Of a stretch of 64,000 bases of DNA, positions 12,778-24,425 are shown piece after piece; position 1 is the stretch's first letter; each line of letters opens with the position of its first letter. The stretch lies in contig OY829660.1 in assembly GCA_963691815.1 (NCBI GenBank), forward strand, positions 28,150,172 through 28,214,171, written 5' to 3'. The DNA comes from Echiichthys vipera (taxonomy: Eukaryota; Chordata; Actinopteri; Perciformes; Trachinidae). Below the pieces are notes generated by a model, which searched no databases, was not told the origin of the DNA, and saw only the letters and a program-made list of their open reading frames with translations. Both the position numbers and the translations under genes were made by a program.

Positions 12778-13252
12778 AAAATGTCTTATTTTTATAGGCC
12801 TATTTTCTATAGTCTTATAAGGGTTTGACTGCCAAGGGTTTGAAGATGAATACCTTCCTGAAATGAAGTCAGTCTGGTCAGGATTGACTAAGGACGATAT
12901 GACTCTCTGGAGACGGTATATTTTTTTCGCTATATTTTAAAATCTACGTTCAGGAGGGACATCGGCCTATAGCTACTGTAGGTGCAACCGGCATCGCAAA
13001 GATGATTGTTCATTTCTGGTTTAACGTGAACTTTCAGTTTGATTATGAGAAGGCCTCAGCCTGATCAAACAAAGGGAAAGACTAGGCTCAAAAGCCTGGC
13101 AGCCTTCGTCCCTGAGGGCATGGTCACAGACAAAAGCATGCTATGCAACTCTCCCCCCAACAGGTCACACCCAGGTGTGAACTCTCCAAGAGACCCCCCA
13201 AACTGTTACTTCATTGGCTGACCAGACCTCTGGTGATGACATCATCAGTGTC

Positions 13253-13259
13253 TATAAAA
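13253..13259 (+). promoter_or_regulatory. LTR TATA box
   Basis: TATAAAA lies downstream of an ATTGGCTGA (inverted CCAAT) motif in the solo LTR. The two related LTRs have TATATAA at the corresponding place (56477-56483 and 62751-62757, minus strand), with the same CCAAT-type motif upstream. Position conservation across three copies supports a core promoter. Confidence 0.65.
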
Positions 13260-13704
13260 CTGTAGGACACTTCCTGCTCATGCTCTCTCTTGGCCTCTCT
13301 TCCTTGGACTCTTACTTCGAATCTCCATACTCAACTCGACGCTCTCCTACTGGATCCAGGGACCAGCTGCCCGCTGTCCCTAGGCCCTGAAAATGGCCTG
13401 TATGGAGTAGGATCACCAGCCAGGTTAACCAACCGGTTACCAACTCAACTGAGCAGAACAAAGAGCGATCTGAGTCCTCTTTTGTCTAAGAGCAATAACC
13501 AAGACATCTCCCATCTCATGGACTGGTAACTAATCACCAACTGGGCATCATTACATGTTATAAGACTGTATGAACAGCTAAGCATAGAACTGTGACTTTG
13601 GTATAACCTGAATAAGAACTCCTGACATCTTTTGTGTAACTTAATGTTCACACCTTTTCTGCAGGGGTCCAAGCCCACACCCTTCCTCCCTCTCTCTTTG
13701 TCTT

Positions 13705-13810
<106 letters not shown>

Positions 13811-14079
13811 TTGCTGTTAGCTTTAGTTGGTTTATTGTGTGTTTTGTTTGTTGCATTTATTAATTCGTTAATAGATGTTTTTCTGTTGTACCATATCTCT
13901 GTTTATTTATATTACACAAAGATGAATGAGCCAGCCTCTAATAAGAAAATAACTTATAAATCCTTCAACTGATTAAACTATTACATTTATCTGTGTTCAA
14001 CCCATAATTAGTAGTTTAATATATTTAATGAGACTATGACAGTGGTGCCCCGAGGAACTCTGGTTTAACTAGAGTAATT

Positions 14080-14529
14080 CTTCTTTTTTGTATGATTTAT
14101 TTGTGAGATTTTGAACATAACAGATATATAATAAACCCATTTGGTCTGGAATGAATACATAGATTAATTCTCAAATAAAAGCATATTTCTTTAGTGCTGT
14201 GTATAACCCTGTAAAATTGTCTAAAATGTAAAAAAAAAAAAAATACAACGTTGGTATTTACATTTTGGCAAAATGTGTTAACCGGCGTTTCATTAAATGA
14301 AGTTTGGCAATTTATTGCCATAACTACGACATTACGGAACGTCCATCAATTTACTTTGAAATAGGCGAACGTCCCAGCTAGCCGCAAAGCTAGCAGCTAA
14401 CCCCCGCAGAGAAAACGCTCACTGATGGATAAAACAACACTGTGAAGCGGCGACACTGTGAAGCGACGACACGGGGCATTAAACTTTCATATCCGAGTTA
14501 CACCACAGGCTCCGAGAGAGTAGAGTACG
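14080..14529 (-). mobile_element. Retroposon-like insert with 10-bp target repeats
   Basis: The insert interrupts the solo LTR between two copies of TAGAGTAATT (14070-14079 and 14530-14539). The uninterrupted site is visible in the LTR at 55.7 kb. On the minus strand it begins in a CpG-rich segment and ends with AATAAA then an A-rich tail. Its body matches 10937-11870 but lacks about 460 internal bases of that copy. The 10-bp repeats and 3' A-rich end fit target-primed reverse transcription. No protein is encoded. Confidence 0.65.
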
Positions 14530-14789
14530 TAGAGTAATTTTTATTATTACCTTTGATAATTATTGGTGATAGCTAATATTTAATTGAATAACAATACGTT
14601 TATTGAAAATACTCAATATCATAATCTGAACGTGAGTCAAGGCCCTACATTTAATTGGTTCTCTGTGTGAAGTTTTTAATAAATTAAAGGTATTAATTAT
14701 GAGTAATTTTTCTTTATTCATTTTCTTTTTCAAATATTTCATTTGATAGTCACACTTTTGATCTTATTAACCTAAAGTACCTACACTAC

Positions 14790-15112
14790 TACAAAGAAGC
14801 TGATCTTTTTCCTTTTTAATTGAAGCCTCTGACATTGTGGGTAGCAACAGACCTTTTACCCGAGCATCACTGAAAACCTTAAGTAGTCTTGGGGCAAGAG
14901 TTGCGGAATAGGTCTTGTAAAAGTCTGTGGTAAAACCACCAGGTCCTGCCGATTTATTACTCTGTAAGAACTTATTGCATAGTTAACTCCAGGGATCGTG
15001 ATTGGTGCTAGCTCAGTAGCAATTGTCGATTTGAGAGTACGTGAGCAGGTCAAGGGGGTTTGGGCCATCCCAATCAGACGGAGAGGTTTCAGAGGAATGC
15101 AGTTTGGAGTCA
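14790..15112 (-). pseudogene. L1 ORF2 linker and early RT segment
   Basis: On the minus strand one frame reads PLDLLTYSQIDNCY and another GFTTDFYKTYSATLAPRLL, the start of the L1 reverse transcriptase. A stop and a frameshift lie between them. It is bounded by the solo LTR on the left and a LINE-tail repeat on the right. Confidence 0.75.
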
Positions 15113-15344
15113 TCCATCCACCTTTAGCTTGTCCCTATCGCGGTTGCTGGAGCCGATCCTGCTGACATTAGGCATGAGGCAGGTTACACCCTGGACAGGA
15201 AACCAGTCTATCACAGGGCACATAGAGACAAACAGAGACAGACAACCATTCACACTCACATTCACACCTACGGGCAATTTAGGGTCATCAATTAACCTAA
15301 CATGCAGGTCTTTGGACTGTGGGAGGAAACCGGAGAACCTGGAG
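15113..15344 (-). repeat. Dispersed LINE-tail repeat inserted in L1
   Basis: Contains GGTTGCTGGAGCCGATCC, CTGGACAGGAAACCAGTC and CATTCACACTCACATTCACA, shared with the plus-strand copy at 63047-63335 and, for its last part, with 31965-32025 and 49345-49420. The family is a very common fish repeat ending in GAATGAAT units. I read it as a LINE 3' end (RTE-like), but the class is not proven. Borders are approximate. Confidence 0.65.
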
Positions 15345-15465
15345 AAAACAGTTTAGAGTAATAGTCAACAAATGCATTGTTAATAGCGGTAGGCTTGGAA
15401 GTGGTGTCATCAGAAGCTAACCTAATCCTAGGTATAAGTCTGGATGCAGCCTCAGTTCGTGCTTG

Positions 15466-16343
15466 CAGTGACGTGCAGTGAGGGTGAGGGTTGGGGAGGC
15501 ACTGACTCACAAGTCAGATTTACAAACATACAGTAGGATGCCAATAGGATAGGATGAGAGAATAGGAGCGAATAGGATGCTGAAAACCATTTAAAAACAC
15601 CAGTGCAACTGTATATTGCAGTATATCTTACCTTTACTTTTACATGACTTCTTGCTTTGACTGAAAGTCCAGCTTTGAAAAATGTCTTAGTTTAGAAATC
15701 AAATCCACCATTTTCAGGGCGAGAAATGACAGCTTGTCGCTAAGCTCTACAGAGTCGCACAGCACACTTCTGTGTTTACTTTTTGCACACAGGTCAGAGT
15801 TCACCGTGACCTGGCTGGATGCAGGCTATTAGGCTGCTCACTATCGCCCCCTTTCTTGAGGCAGAGGTACTGCCTGCCTCAAGGCCAGCATTTTCCCTTT
15901 GGATTAATGTCACATCAATAAGATGTAAATATTACACATATACGTAAAATACATTACTGAACACCATGGAAAAGAAGACGTATGCTTTTATTTCATAAAA
16001 GTGTCCTCAACCATCATATTGGAAACATACACAGAAATGGGAACAAGCAGGCGCCGCTTGCACGCGCTCAATCCAGTTTGTGAGTGATTGCGCAATCTGG
16101 AGGGAGGCTCGGCTGTCCGTGCATCACCTCTCGTCTCCGAAGACTCCGTTAATTTAAGCAGGAAATACAGACTTTCCTGCCGTTTTTACTATAAAAATGG
16201 TCAAAATACATTAAGAACCACACCAAAATCATAGTCCAGAGGACAAATATTAATACTTGTGTTGTTTTATAATTTCGTTTCTTTTTCCTCATGATGACAG
16301 GGGAGGCACAGCCTCACCTGCCTCCCCTGACTGCACGTCACTG
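15466..16343. mobile_element. Non-autonomous hAT-type element (8-bp repeats), inserted in L1
   Basis: The ends are inverted: CAGTGACGTGCAGTGAGG at the left, and a right end whose complement reads CAGTGACGTGCAGTCAGG. It is flanked by CGTGCTTG (15458-15465) and CATGCTTG (16344-16351), an 8-bp target duplication with one mismatch, as expected for hAT transposition. It carries no transposase. A shorter relative is at 46127-46714. It splits the L1 linker between the codons for YQA and RTEAAS. Confidence 0.9.
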
Positions 16344-16434
16344 CATGCTTGGTATGCTAGGAGTTTACCTGCTTTATCACCCTGCTCGAAAAAGCATTGC
16401 TTGGTGTGTAAAAGTTGTTTCTCAATCTGTCTGG
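16344..16434 (-). pseudogene. L1 linker fragment between two insertions
   Basis: The minus strand reads RQIEKQLLHTKQCFFEQGDK then AGKLLAYQA, which continues across the hAT-type element into RTEAASRLIPRIRLASDD. This joins the L1 pieces and proves that one LINE was invaded several times. Confidence 0.8.
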
Positions 16435-17541
16435 TGTCACACCACGGTGAGAGTTGTCCTGTCTTGGATTTTTTGTCTTGTGAAATTCGTGTTTTGTTTT
16501 GAAAGATTAATCTTTCTCTCGTTTCAGGTCCCTTACCCTTCCTCCTGAAGGATGTTTTTCCTAAGGGGCTCGCTGCTTCCATACAGAACCTCCTCGTTCC
16601 CCTGGACCTACCCGATGACCTAGATGCCCTCATTGCACTCGCCATCAGGACAGACAATTGGCTTGCCCAGCTCAAGCGACAGCGAGGCGGAGGGTTGGCT
16701 GCTGCAGAGGGAGCCACCAGTCCTTCAGCACCTAGCTGGTCGACCACCCAGCCTTCTATTACTGGAGCCGCTACCTCATCTCTGCACTGATCGTGAGGAG
16801 GAGCACATGCAGCTGGAAAGGGCCCGACTGACCTCAGAGGACCGTTGAAAGTGGCTGATGGAAGGGAGATGTTTTTAATACTTTTACTTGTCTCTTCATG
16901 TCCGGCCAAGGTATCCCAGGAGGTTAGTTACGGTCCAGCGGTTAGCCAGAGGCCTCACACCCTCACCAAGATCACGGTAATTTCACCACACGACCACAGA
17001 GCTAGAGGTGCTAATCGACTCGGGGGCAGAAGAGAGTCTGATGGACTGGGTCTTAGCTATGAAGCTCGGTCTCCAATCAGAACTACTTGCTGGACCCATT
17101 AAAGCCAGGGCACTGAATGGTAGGGAGCTCTTCACTATCACACACATCAGCGAACCAGTCCAAATGAACATAGACTGTCACCAGGAACACATTCATCCGT
17201 ATCTAGTCTCCTCATCCTCTCATTCTCTGGTCCTGGGGCATCCATGGCTGTGTCAACATAACCCTTTATGTTGACTGGAAAACTGGAAAGATCAGAGAAT
17301 GGGGAAAGGATCGTACCAAGAACTGTGTGTTTTATACTAACGAGGGGGAAAATGTTGAAGAGATTAACCTTTTTTCTGCCAATCCTGCCACAGACCCAGA
17401 ATTCCCGGAACCTGAACTCTGTCCCCTCCTGTTATCACCACCTCCGGCAGGTCTTCAGCAAGACGAAGGCTCTGTCTCTTCCTTCGCACTGATCGTGCAA
17501 CTGTGCCATAGATTTGAGTCCTCCTTTGCCCAGGCCTAACA
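16435..17541 (+). mobile_element. Ty3/gypsy relic (LTR start, gag end, protease, RT start, LTR end)
   Basis: It begins with an LTR start, TGTCACACCACGGTGAGAG, and ends with an LTR end, GCCCAGGCCTAACA. Both match the solo LTR at 47419-48091. Between them lie a gag C-terminal stretch (EEHMQLERARLTSEDR), a protease with LIDSGAEESLMDW (D-S-G active site) and LGHPWL, and the sequence leading into RT (QVFSKTKALSLP). Stops and shifts are frequent. RT, RNase H and integrase are gone. It is inserted in the L1 linker; matching target repeats are not evident. Confidence 0.85.
17008..17274 (+). pseudogene. Gypsy retropepsin (aspartic protease) remnant
   Basis: An 88-codon frame holds the retroviral-type protease. 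The active-site triad D-S-G is in LIDSGAEESLMD near the N-terminus, and the flap-side GHPWL motif is near the C-terminus. It would process the Gag-Pol polyprotein. The frame breaks just after the domain, before the RT N-terminus continues in another frame. Confidence 0.8.
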
Positions 17542-17544
17542 GCC

Positions 17545-18524
17545 GTAAGTCAACAAGTTATACTGTGATTGGAGCTGTACATGTTTTTTGTGTTTTTGTT
17601 TTTTGAGTATTGTGTGTCTAACTTTTGTATTTCGTCTGATATTTGTTTCAATTTAGAGTGCTCCGTCTGCCTAAAGCTAGAGATACAAGGAATAATTTGA
17701 CCATGCAAGTAAGCTTTAAGGGTCTCCCAAAGTACGTTAATATCAATATCAATATCGGGAGAATCATTTGTTTTGAAGAAAAACTGGATCAGATTGATTA
17801 ATAAGTCCTTTAATTTCGGTTCAGATAACAAGTGGGAATTGAATCTACAGGGTTTGGTCGGCAATTTGCCCTGGGAAAGGTTAATGTTTAAAGAGACAGG
17901 AGAGTGATCGGAAATGACTATTCTGTGGTACTCACATGACTGTATGCTGTCTAACAATCTATTATCAACTAGGAAGAAGTGGATCCGGTAGTAAGACCTA
18001 TGGACATGTAAAAAAAAGAGAAAGCTTTCGTATAAGGATGCATAGTGCTCCATGGATCAGATAGGCCTAATTGGTCTGCCTGAAACTTTAACATTTTGGC
18101 CGCCTTAGACAGGGTAGATTGTTTGGTGGATGATCTATCAAGATCAGGGTCCTGGACCTGGTTAAAATCACCTCCAAATATTATGTGATGATCTGCAGCG
18201 TTTGGGCTGTTAGAAAAAATTTTGGACATAAATTTATCATCGTCCCATGTTGGAGCATATATTGGGGCCAGGACCACAGGAGTGTTCTGCAATCTGCCCA
18301 TTACCATGACATACTGCACGATTGGGTCAGAAACATCTTTGTGTACGATAATGGCTGCACCCCTAGCGCTCTCTGAAAATCTTGAGTGAAAAAGGTGAGT
18401 CATCCAAGTGTTTCTCTTACAGGAAGAATATGTCTCCTTTAAGTTCCTGTAAGTGTGATATTACCTTGTTGGCTTTAACATTGCTATTCATCCCCTTGAC
18501 ATTCCAGGAGATGAGGAGGATGCT
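17545..18524 (-). pseudogene. L1 AP endonuclease domain, degraded
   Basis: Frames at 18403-17969 and 18053-17550 overlap and together give most of an exonuclease-endonuclease-phosphatase fold: RGAAIIVHKDV, APIYAPTWDDD, IIFGGDFNQVQD, DPWSTMHP, YYRIHFFLVDN and ISDHSPVSL. The N-terminal LISWNVKGMN lies near 18515. The domain nicks target DNA for LINE insertion. A frameshift near 18000 and a stop just upstream inactivate it. Confidence 0.85.
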
Positions 18525-18534
18525 CCTACCATTA

Positions 18535-18735
18535 AATTACAAAAAATCCCAGAAGCTAGGGACAGCTACAGGAGAAAGGTGGAGCAGAAGCTGAGGGAGA
18601 ACAACATGAGGAAGGTCTTGGAAGGTGTGAGGACCATCACATGTCACAACACAAAGACCAGAGCTACAGGGGGGACAATAGAGAGGGTAAACGAGCTGAA
18701 TGACTTCTTCAACAGGTTTAACCAGCCCCCCCCAC
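18535..18735 (+). pseudogene. Rex1-like LINE fragment
   Basis: The plus strand reads ARDSYRRKVEQKLRENNMR, then VLEGVRTITCHNTKT and VNELNDFFNRFNQP. This matches the linker upstream of RT in Rex1-like LINEs. It breaks off at a proline/C-rich run. No catalytic part is present. Confidence 0.6.
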
Positions 18736-18799
18736 CCCCCACCCTCATTGCAGCCATCTCTCCTTCTTCCCTCTACACCCCCCCCCCCCCCCCAACATC

Positions 18800-19011
18800 A
18801 CAACAGACCAGTCCAGGGAAAGCGCACCAACCGACCTCCAAATGGCGCTGATTGAACTCCAGTGAAGTGAAACGCTCAAGTCAAAGTATGACTCTGTGGG
18901 TGCTGCACAGTTTCCATGTTTCCTCCCTGACACACGGCCCCAACTCCGTGCCCAAGCTGCTCGAATGCTCTCTATGTTCGGCAGCACATATCTATGTGAG
19001 CAACTGTTCAA
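18800..19011 (+). pseudogene. hAT transposase C-terminal (dimerisation) fragment
   Basis: In one frame, with a TGA, the plus strand reads KYDSVGAAQFPCFLPDT then LRAQAARMLSMFGSTYLCEQ. This is the hAT C-terminal dimerisation region as found in GTF2IRD2/SCAND3-like transposases. It is cut at 19011 by the LINE tail that follows. Too short to say which hAT group it came from. Confidence 0.7.
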
Positions 19012-21165
19012 TTCAATTCAATTCAATTTCAATCCAATTTTATTTATAGTGCCAAATCATAACAAAAGTTATCTCAGGACACTTTACAGAGTAGGTAAAG
19101 ACCACACTCTATGACTTATTTATGATTTACATAGACCCAACAATTACCCTGTAGAGTACGGTGGCAACGAAAACCTTCCCTATAACAAGCAGGAACGTCA
19201 GACAGACCCAGCTCTGTGGAGGACGGCCATAGCAGCATAATTAAGCAGAACAAACTCGGGTTAAAAATAACAACATTGCTAAGGGCTCGTTTTAAGTTTA
19301 CTCTTAAATATGGGGACGGTGTCTGCCTCCCGAATAACACTTGGGAGTTGGTTCCAGAGGAGAGGAGCTTGGTAGCTGAAGGCTTTGCCTCCCATTCTAC
19401 TTTTGGAGACTCTAGGAACGACGAGTAGCCCTGTATTCTCAGAGCGCAGCGATCTAGTCGGGTAATATGGTACTATGAGCTCTTTGAGATATGACAGAGC
19501 CTGACCAATAAGAGCTTTGTAGGTAAGGCAAAGGATTTTAAATTCTATTCTAGATTTTACAGGTAGCCAGTGCAAAGAAGCTAATACAGGAAAAATATGT
19601 TCTCTTCGATTTGTTTTAGTTAGTACACGAGCTGCAGCATTTTGGACCAACTGGAGACTCTTAACAGACTTATTGGAGCAGCCTGATATTAAGGAGTTGT
19701 AATAGTCCAGCCTAGAAGTAACACATGCAATGACTAGTTTTTCTTAATCTTTCTGAGACACAATGTTCCTAATTTTCGCAATATTACGCAGGTGAAAATA
19801 TGCAGTCCTTCGAAGGACATATCCTAATCAAAAATAACACCCAGATTCCTTACTGTGGTGCTGGAGGACAACACAACATCATCCAGAGTAACAATATCTT
19901 TAGCTATGGAGTTTCGGAGGCCTTCGGGGCCAATTACAATAACTTCCATTTTATCTGAGTTTAACATCAGAAAATTGCAGGTCATCCAGCTTTTTATTTC
20001 CTTAATGCACATTTGAAGTTTTGCTAACTGATCAGTTTCTTCTGGTTTGATCGATAAATATAATTGTGCATCATCAGCATAACAATGAAAATGTATGGAG
20101 TGCTTCCTTATAATATTTATACATTTATATTTATAATATAATATAATATATATTTATAAAAATTTCCTAAGGGAAGCATATATAAGGTGAATAGAATCAG
20201 TCCAAGGACAGAACCCTGTGGGGCTCTGTGACTAACTTTAGTGTATATGGAGTATTTGTCATTAACATGTACAAACTGAGATCTATCTGTTTAATACGAC
20301 TTAAACCAGTTCCTTTAATGCCAATTAGATGCTCCATTCTCTGTAGCAGGATGCGATGGTCAATAGTGTCGAAGGCAGCACTAAGATCTAGTAAAACAAG
20401 TACAGAGACAAGTCCTTTGTCTACAGCTATTGAAAGGTTGTTAGTAATGTTTACCAGTGCTGTCTCAGTGCTATGATTAATTCTAAATCCTGACTGGAAG
20501 TCCTCAAATAACTCATTATTATGTAAAAAGTCACACAGCTGATTGACGACTAATTTCTCGAGGATCTTAGCGAGAAAAGGAAGGTTATATATAGGTCTAA
20601 GGTTGGCTAGTACCTCTGGATCAAGAGTGGGCTTTTTAAGAAGAGGTTTGATTACAGCTACTTTATAAGACTGTGGTACATAATTTGCTGATAAAGACAT
20701 ATTAAACATATCTAGTACAGGAGTGCTAACTAAAGGTTACACTTCTTTAAGTAACCTAGTTGGATTAGAGTCTAGGAGACAAGTAGAAGACTTTGATGCC
20801 GAAATAGTAGAGGTTAATTTGTTAAGGTCAACTGTAGAAAAGCAGTCCAAGAATATATCAGGTTGTACAGTTTGTAAGGTTCCTGGGTTTGAAAAAAAAT
20901 TGGTGCCAAGCGAGTTTATTTTGTCTCTAATGGTTATAATTTTGTCATTAAAGAAGGTCATGAAGTCGTTACTACTGAAGGTTATAGGAATACATGGCTC
21001 AATAGAGCTGTGGCTCTCTGTCAGCCTGGCTACAGTGCTGAAAAGAAATCTAGGATTGTTCTTATTCTCCTCTATTAAAGATGAGTAGTAGGCTGCTCTG
21101 GCAGTACGGAGGGCCTTCCTATATGTTTTTAGACTTTCTTGCCAAACTAAGCGAGATTCCTCCAA
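19012..21165 (-). mobile_element. L2-like LINE, 5'-truncated and decayed
   Basis: The 3' end on the left is AATTCAATTC repeats then a conserved 3'UTR (GTTATGATTTGGCACTATAA type on the minus strand). The minus strand carries RT fragments: PTLDPEVLANLRPIYNLPF, FRINHSTETALVNITNN, LLDLSAAFDTIDHRIL, and the C-terminal LASLHWLPVKSRIEFKI. At least four frameshifts or deletions separate them, and the YADD region is damaged. The endonuclease is absent. A close, much better preserved relative is at 57840-60272. Confidence 0.88.
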
Positions 21166-22511
21166 GTGGAACAACAGGACACAGTAGTGAACGTTTTCAG
21201 ACATAACATTTCCCCCCACACCCCTCTGGAGAGTGAAACAAAACATTTAACCCCCATTCCCCAGTGTCACTATAACCCCGTCACATACTCCCCATGCCAG
21301 ATGGGTGGGACCCTCATTCTCTGAGGGCGTGCTGGCTGTGAAACTGTGTCAGGCGGTGCTGGTGGGTTACCCCCCACCCGGTTAGCTCTTGGCCTGGGCT
21401 GCCAACCCAGAGCCACTGCTGTGGACAGAGGTGATGCAGGCGCTGTGTGGGCTGTGACCCTGTGCAGGCGGTTTGAGTGCAAACAAGTCCCATTCTCCAG
21501 TCTGTAGGTGGCCGGCCCCAGTTGCTTTGTCACCCGCAGAGGCTCTGACCAGTATGACTGCAACTTGTTTCGGTAGTGGAGATGTTCTACCCTGACCCAA
21601 TCTCCTGCAGAAAGTGAGGGGATCTGCACTCTGTGGGTGGCATCAAATTTCTCTTTCATCCAAGCCTGCAAACTTTTCACCTGAGCTTTGGTTTTCTGGT
21701 GCAATGGGCTCCCACGTGCAGGAACTGGCTCAGCTTTCAAGCGATCCAGCGGATGCTTTAGTTCGCGTCCAATCTGGTTGGGTCCCTTCATCCAGGCAGG
21801 CTCAGATCCCATTTTTCAGAGTCTTTTCAGTCTTTCCAGCCCCCATTACTCTCTGGGTTATACACCACCGTCCTGATTTGCTTGATTGACCGTGTCATGA
21901 GAAACTCTGTGACCTCCACTGACACAAATTGAGGCCCGTTATCCGTTGTGACTGATGGAGCTCAGTTGAAAAACCTCTGGCCACTTTGAACGAAGAACGT
22001 GCACAACCAGCAGGTAGCGGGCGAAAGCAGGGGCCCCGTAAAGTTCTCCACAGAGGTCAACCTGAATATGTTCCCAGGGTGAAGTTGGCCAAGGGGTCGG
22101 GGTGAGAGGGCCTGCCGCAGGCTAACCGGTTTTCCCACTCGGGAGGCAGCAGCGCAGTTATGTACCAGCTCCTCAACATCAGAGTCTATGTGGGGCCACC
22201 ACACTGTCACGACTGCGCTGCTTTACCTTAACCGTCTCCCAGATGCCCCTCATGTGCCATGTGCAGTACGCTTGACCTGCGAATCTCTGGAACGACCGCA
22301 CTGTGGTCACGAGCTAGGCCCCCCCCCCCTGTGGTTAGCCGTTTTGCAGGTCCATCTTACTGAAGACAGTGGACACGTGGAAATGGCTAGTGAGGTCTGT
22401 ACCGTGTTTGGGGTTCGGGCATCTCTGTCTGCAGGCTGGTCACCTATAAGTCCATCCTCCAAAGTCCCGAAACCATAAAGTCTAGCCGGCTCAAGTAATG
22501 CTGATACATAG
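21166..22511 (-). mobile_element. Ty3/gypsy relic, integrase part and LTR start
   Basis: Minus-strand pieces include the integrase zinc-domain end (VWWPHIDSDVEELVHNC, with one cysteine pair disturbed) and a core remnant containing TTDNGPQFVSVEV. A C-terminal region follows at 21812-21270 (SAGDWVRVEHLHYRNKLQSY). The polypurine tract and LTR start TGTTTTGTTTC (reading down from 21247) follow. Stops and shifts are many. 22220-22511 is probably also gypsy but I could not name it. An L2 LINE abuts at 21165. Confidence 0.75.
21270..21812 (-). pseudogene. Gypsy integrase C-terminal domain
   Basis: A 180-codon open frame. It has the basic linker (KFDATHRVQIPSLSAGDWVR) and the conserved LGPATYRLENGTCLHSNRLH strand pattern of gypsy integrase tails. 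A proline-rich end follows before the stop. It lacks the catalytic core, which lies in other frames to the right. The same architecture occurs at 22862-23461 in the neighbouring element. Confidence 0.75.
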
Positions 22512-22739
22512 TGTTGTGTGTAAAAGACACGCACAGACGTTTTGCTTCAGAACATCAACTGCCCTTTTTACTTCAGCCTCATGTTCACATACAAGACTTC
22601 CTTGTTTACCGTTTTCACGTGTCTCTCGCGTCACGTAACATCCCATAATACTCAGTCTCTTAAAGGTCCCTTAACCCCTATTTAACAACATACAGCAAAC
22701 CCCTGTATCGCAGTGTGACCATGTTATTAGAACAAAACA
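22512..22739 (-). repeat. Gypsy LTR (3')
   Basis: In minus orientation it starts TGTTTTGTTCTAATAACATG directly after a G-rich polypurine tract and ends in ACACACAACA. It shares the opening TGTTTTGTT with the LTR start at 21247, but little more. The left flank is gypsy-derived sequence. Boundaries are inferred from the tract and the TG/CA ends. Confidence 0.6.
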
Positions 22740-22861
22740 TTCCCCCCCCCCGCACAAAGAACAAACAGCATACCCCCCGCATCTGACGACTAACCAAGAC
22801 ATCACTTAAGGAACTGAATGTCCAATCAAGATGGCAACAACAAACTACCAAAATCGCTAGA

Positions 22862-23543
22862 TTAAACATGGTAATATGTGACATAGTCCTGCAAGGTAAC
22901 AGGTCGAGCTCTAGCCCGCACCGGCCTCAGGTTCGGCACCACAGCTTCCTGGCACAGCGCAGGGGAGAGTGGAACAGGGGCGGGGTGTGTCACTGGGGCC
23001 GGGGGCGGGCCTGGATCAGTGGCCATGTTGTAGGGGAATTGTGACGGTGCTCTTGCCGTGGCCGAGTGCTCAGAGAGGGGTGCTGGGACTTTCCTCAGCC
23101 TACTAGCATGCCACCGTGATCCATCGTCAAGCAGAAATGTGGCGGGGCCAAGGAGGCGACTGATCTGTCTAGGTTGGGACCAGAACGAGGCCATCTTGTT
23201 GTGTCTCTGCGGCCGGCGTGCCCTGACCCAGTCGGAGACCTGAAAGGACGGTGGTCTCGCCCTGCGCTTCGTGTCAACCCTGTCCTTTGTGTCCCGCTGC
23301 CGTGCAGCAACAGTCTCCCGGACTTGAGTCAGGGAGGGTGTGGGGAAGTCACCATTTGGTGCTCGGAGCCTGTGCAATGGCAGCCCCAATTCTCGTCCGA
23401 TCATCAGAAACGCCGGTGATACCAGTGTGGTGGAGTGATGGCTTGCTCTGTAATGCAGCAAGGTCTGGTTGAGTGCCTCCTCGAATGTGCAGCCCTGGAC
23501 CAGGTGTGCACGAATTCCATTCTTCAGTGTTGCATTAAAACAC
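22862..23543 (-). pseudogene. Gypsy integrase, end of core and C-terminal domain
   Basis: From 23543 the frame reads HPQANGGVECFNATLK, which includes the third catalytic acidic residue (E of D-D-E). It continues to LLHYRASHHSTTLVSPAFLM and the C-terminal VSDWVRARRPQRHNKMASFW. It is offset by one base from the upstream integrase frame because of a likely single-base loss in a T-run near 23552-23556. It ends in a proline-rich tail at 22862. Confidence 0.8.
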
Positions 23544-23544
23544 T

Positions 23545-24425
23545 CTACTCCCCCATTGGCCTGTGGGTGGTAAAAAGCGGTTTGAATGTGACACCCCTGC
23601 TGGCAAGAAAGTCAGAGAAGTCCGCAGATGTCATCTGTGGGCCATTATCTGTCGTTATGGCCCGAGGCACACCCCAGCGGGCAAAGAGGCCATCCAGTAT
23701 CCGGATCATGACGTGCGATGTCACCGTCCCCACTGGCACAACCTCTGGCCACTTAGAGTGGAGGTCATAAACGACCACCAGGAAGCGCTGGTGGTGGGGA
23801 ACACCACGGCCGTGGATCTCCCCACAGATGTCCAGCTGCACATGTTCCCAGGGGCGGGAAGGCCAGGGGAGCGGTTGTAGGGGAGGGGTCGATGGGGGTC
23901 CGGTTTTCCCACTGAGGAGGCACGCTGAGCAGTCCTGGACCAGATGCTCAATATCACGGTCGATGGCCAGCCACCACACCAATTCCCGGCAGCGCTGCTT
24001 CAGTTTCACGATTCCCAGGTGACCTTCATGTGCCATTGACAGGACACGTGCACGCAAAGTTTTTGGGATGACGGTGCAGAGTCCCCTTGAGACGCACATG
24101 TCTGCCCAGCAGGAAAGCTCATCTTTCACACGAGCAAACGGTTTCAACTCTTCTGGGATGCATGGCGGCCAACCGTTTCTGATGTAAGTGCACAGCTTGG
24201 ATAGTATTGGGTCTCTTCCCGATTCAGTGTTCAGTTCCTCCAGTGTGACTACTGGCTGTAACGGTCCATAGAGTGCTTGGATGAGAGCCGGTTCTCCGTC
24301 ATGTGGTGGTACAGAAGGGTTTGGGGCTGTGATGGAGCGAGAGAGGAGATCTGCCACTACATTCTCCCTGCCTGGCGTGAAGACAAGGTCATAGTGGTAC
24401 GGTGGAGTCGCAGAGGCTTGTGTCC
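23545..24425 (-). pseudogene. Gypsy RNase H end and integrase zinc/core domains
   Basis: It starts with the RNase H C-terminus (YHYDLVFTPGRENVVADLLS). The integrase zinc domain follows (MAHEGHLG, then CSACLLSGKT), then the core with the first catalytic Asp in VQLDICGEIHG and the second in ITTDNGPQMTSADF. The frame stops at a TAG right after the shift near 23550, before the catalytic Glu, so the protein would be inactive. Confidence 0.85.
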
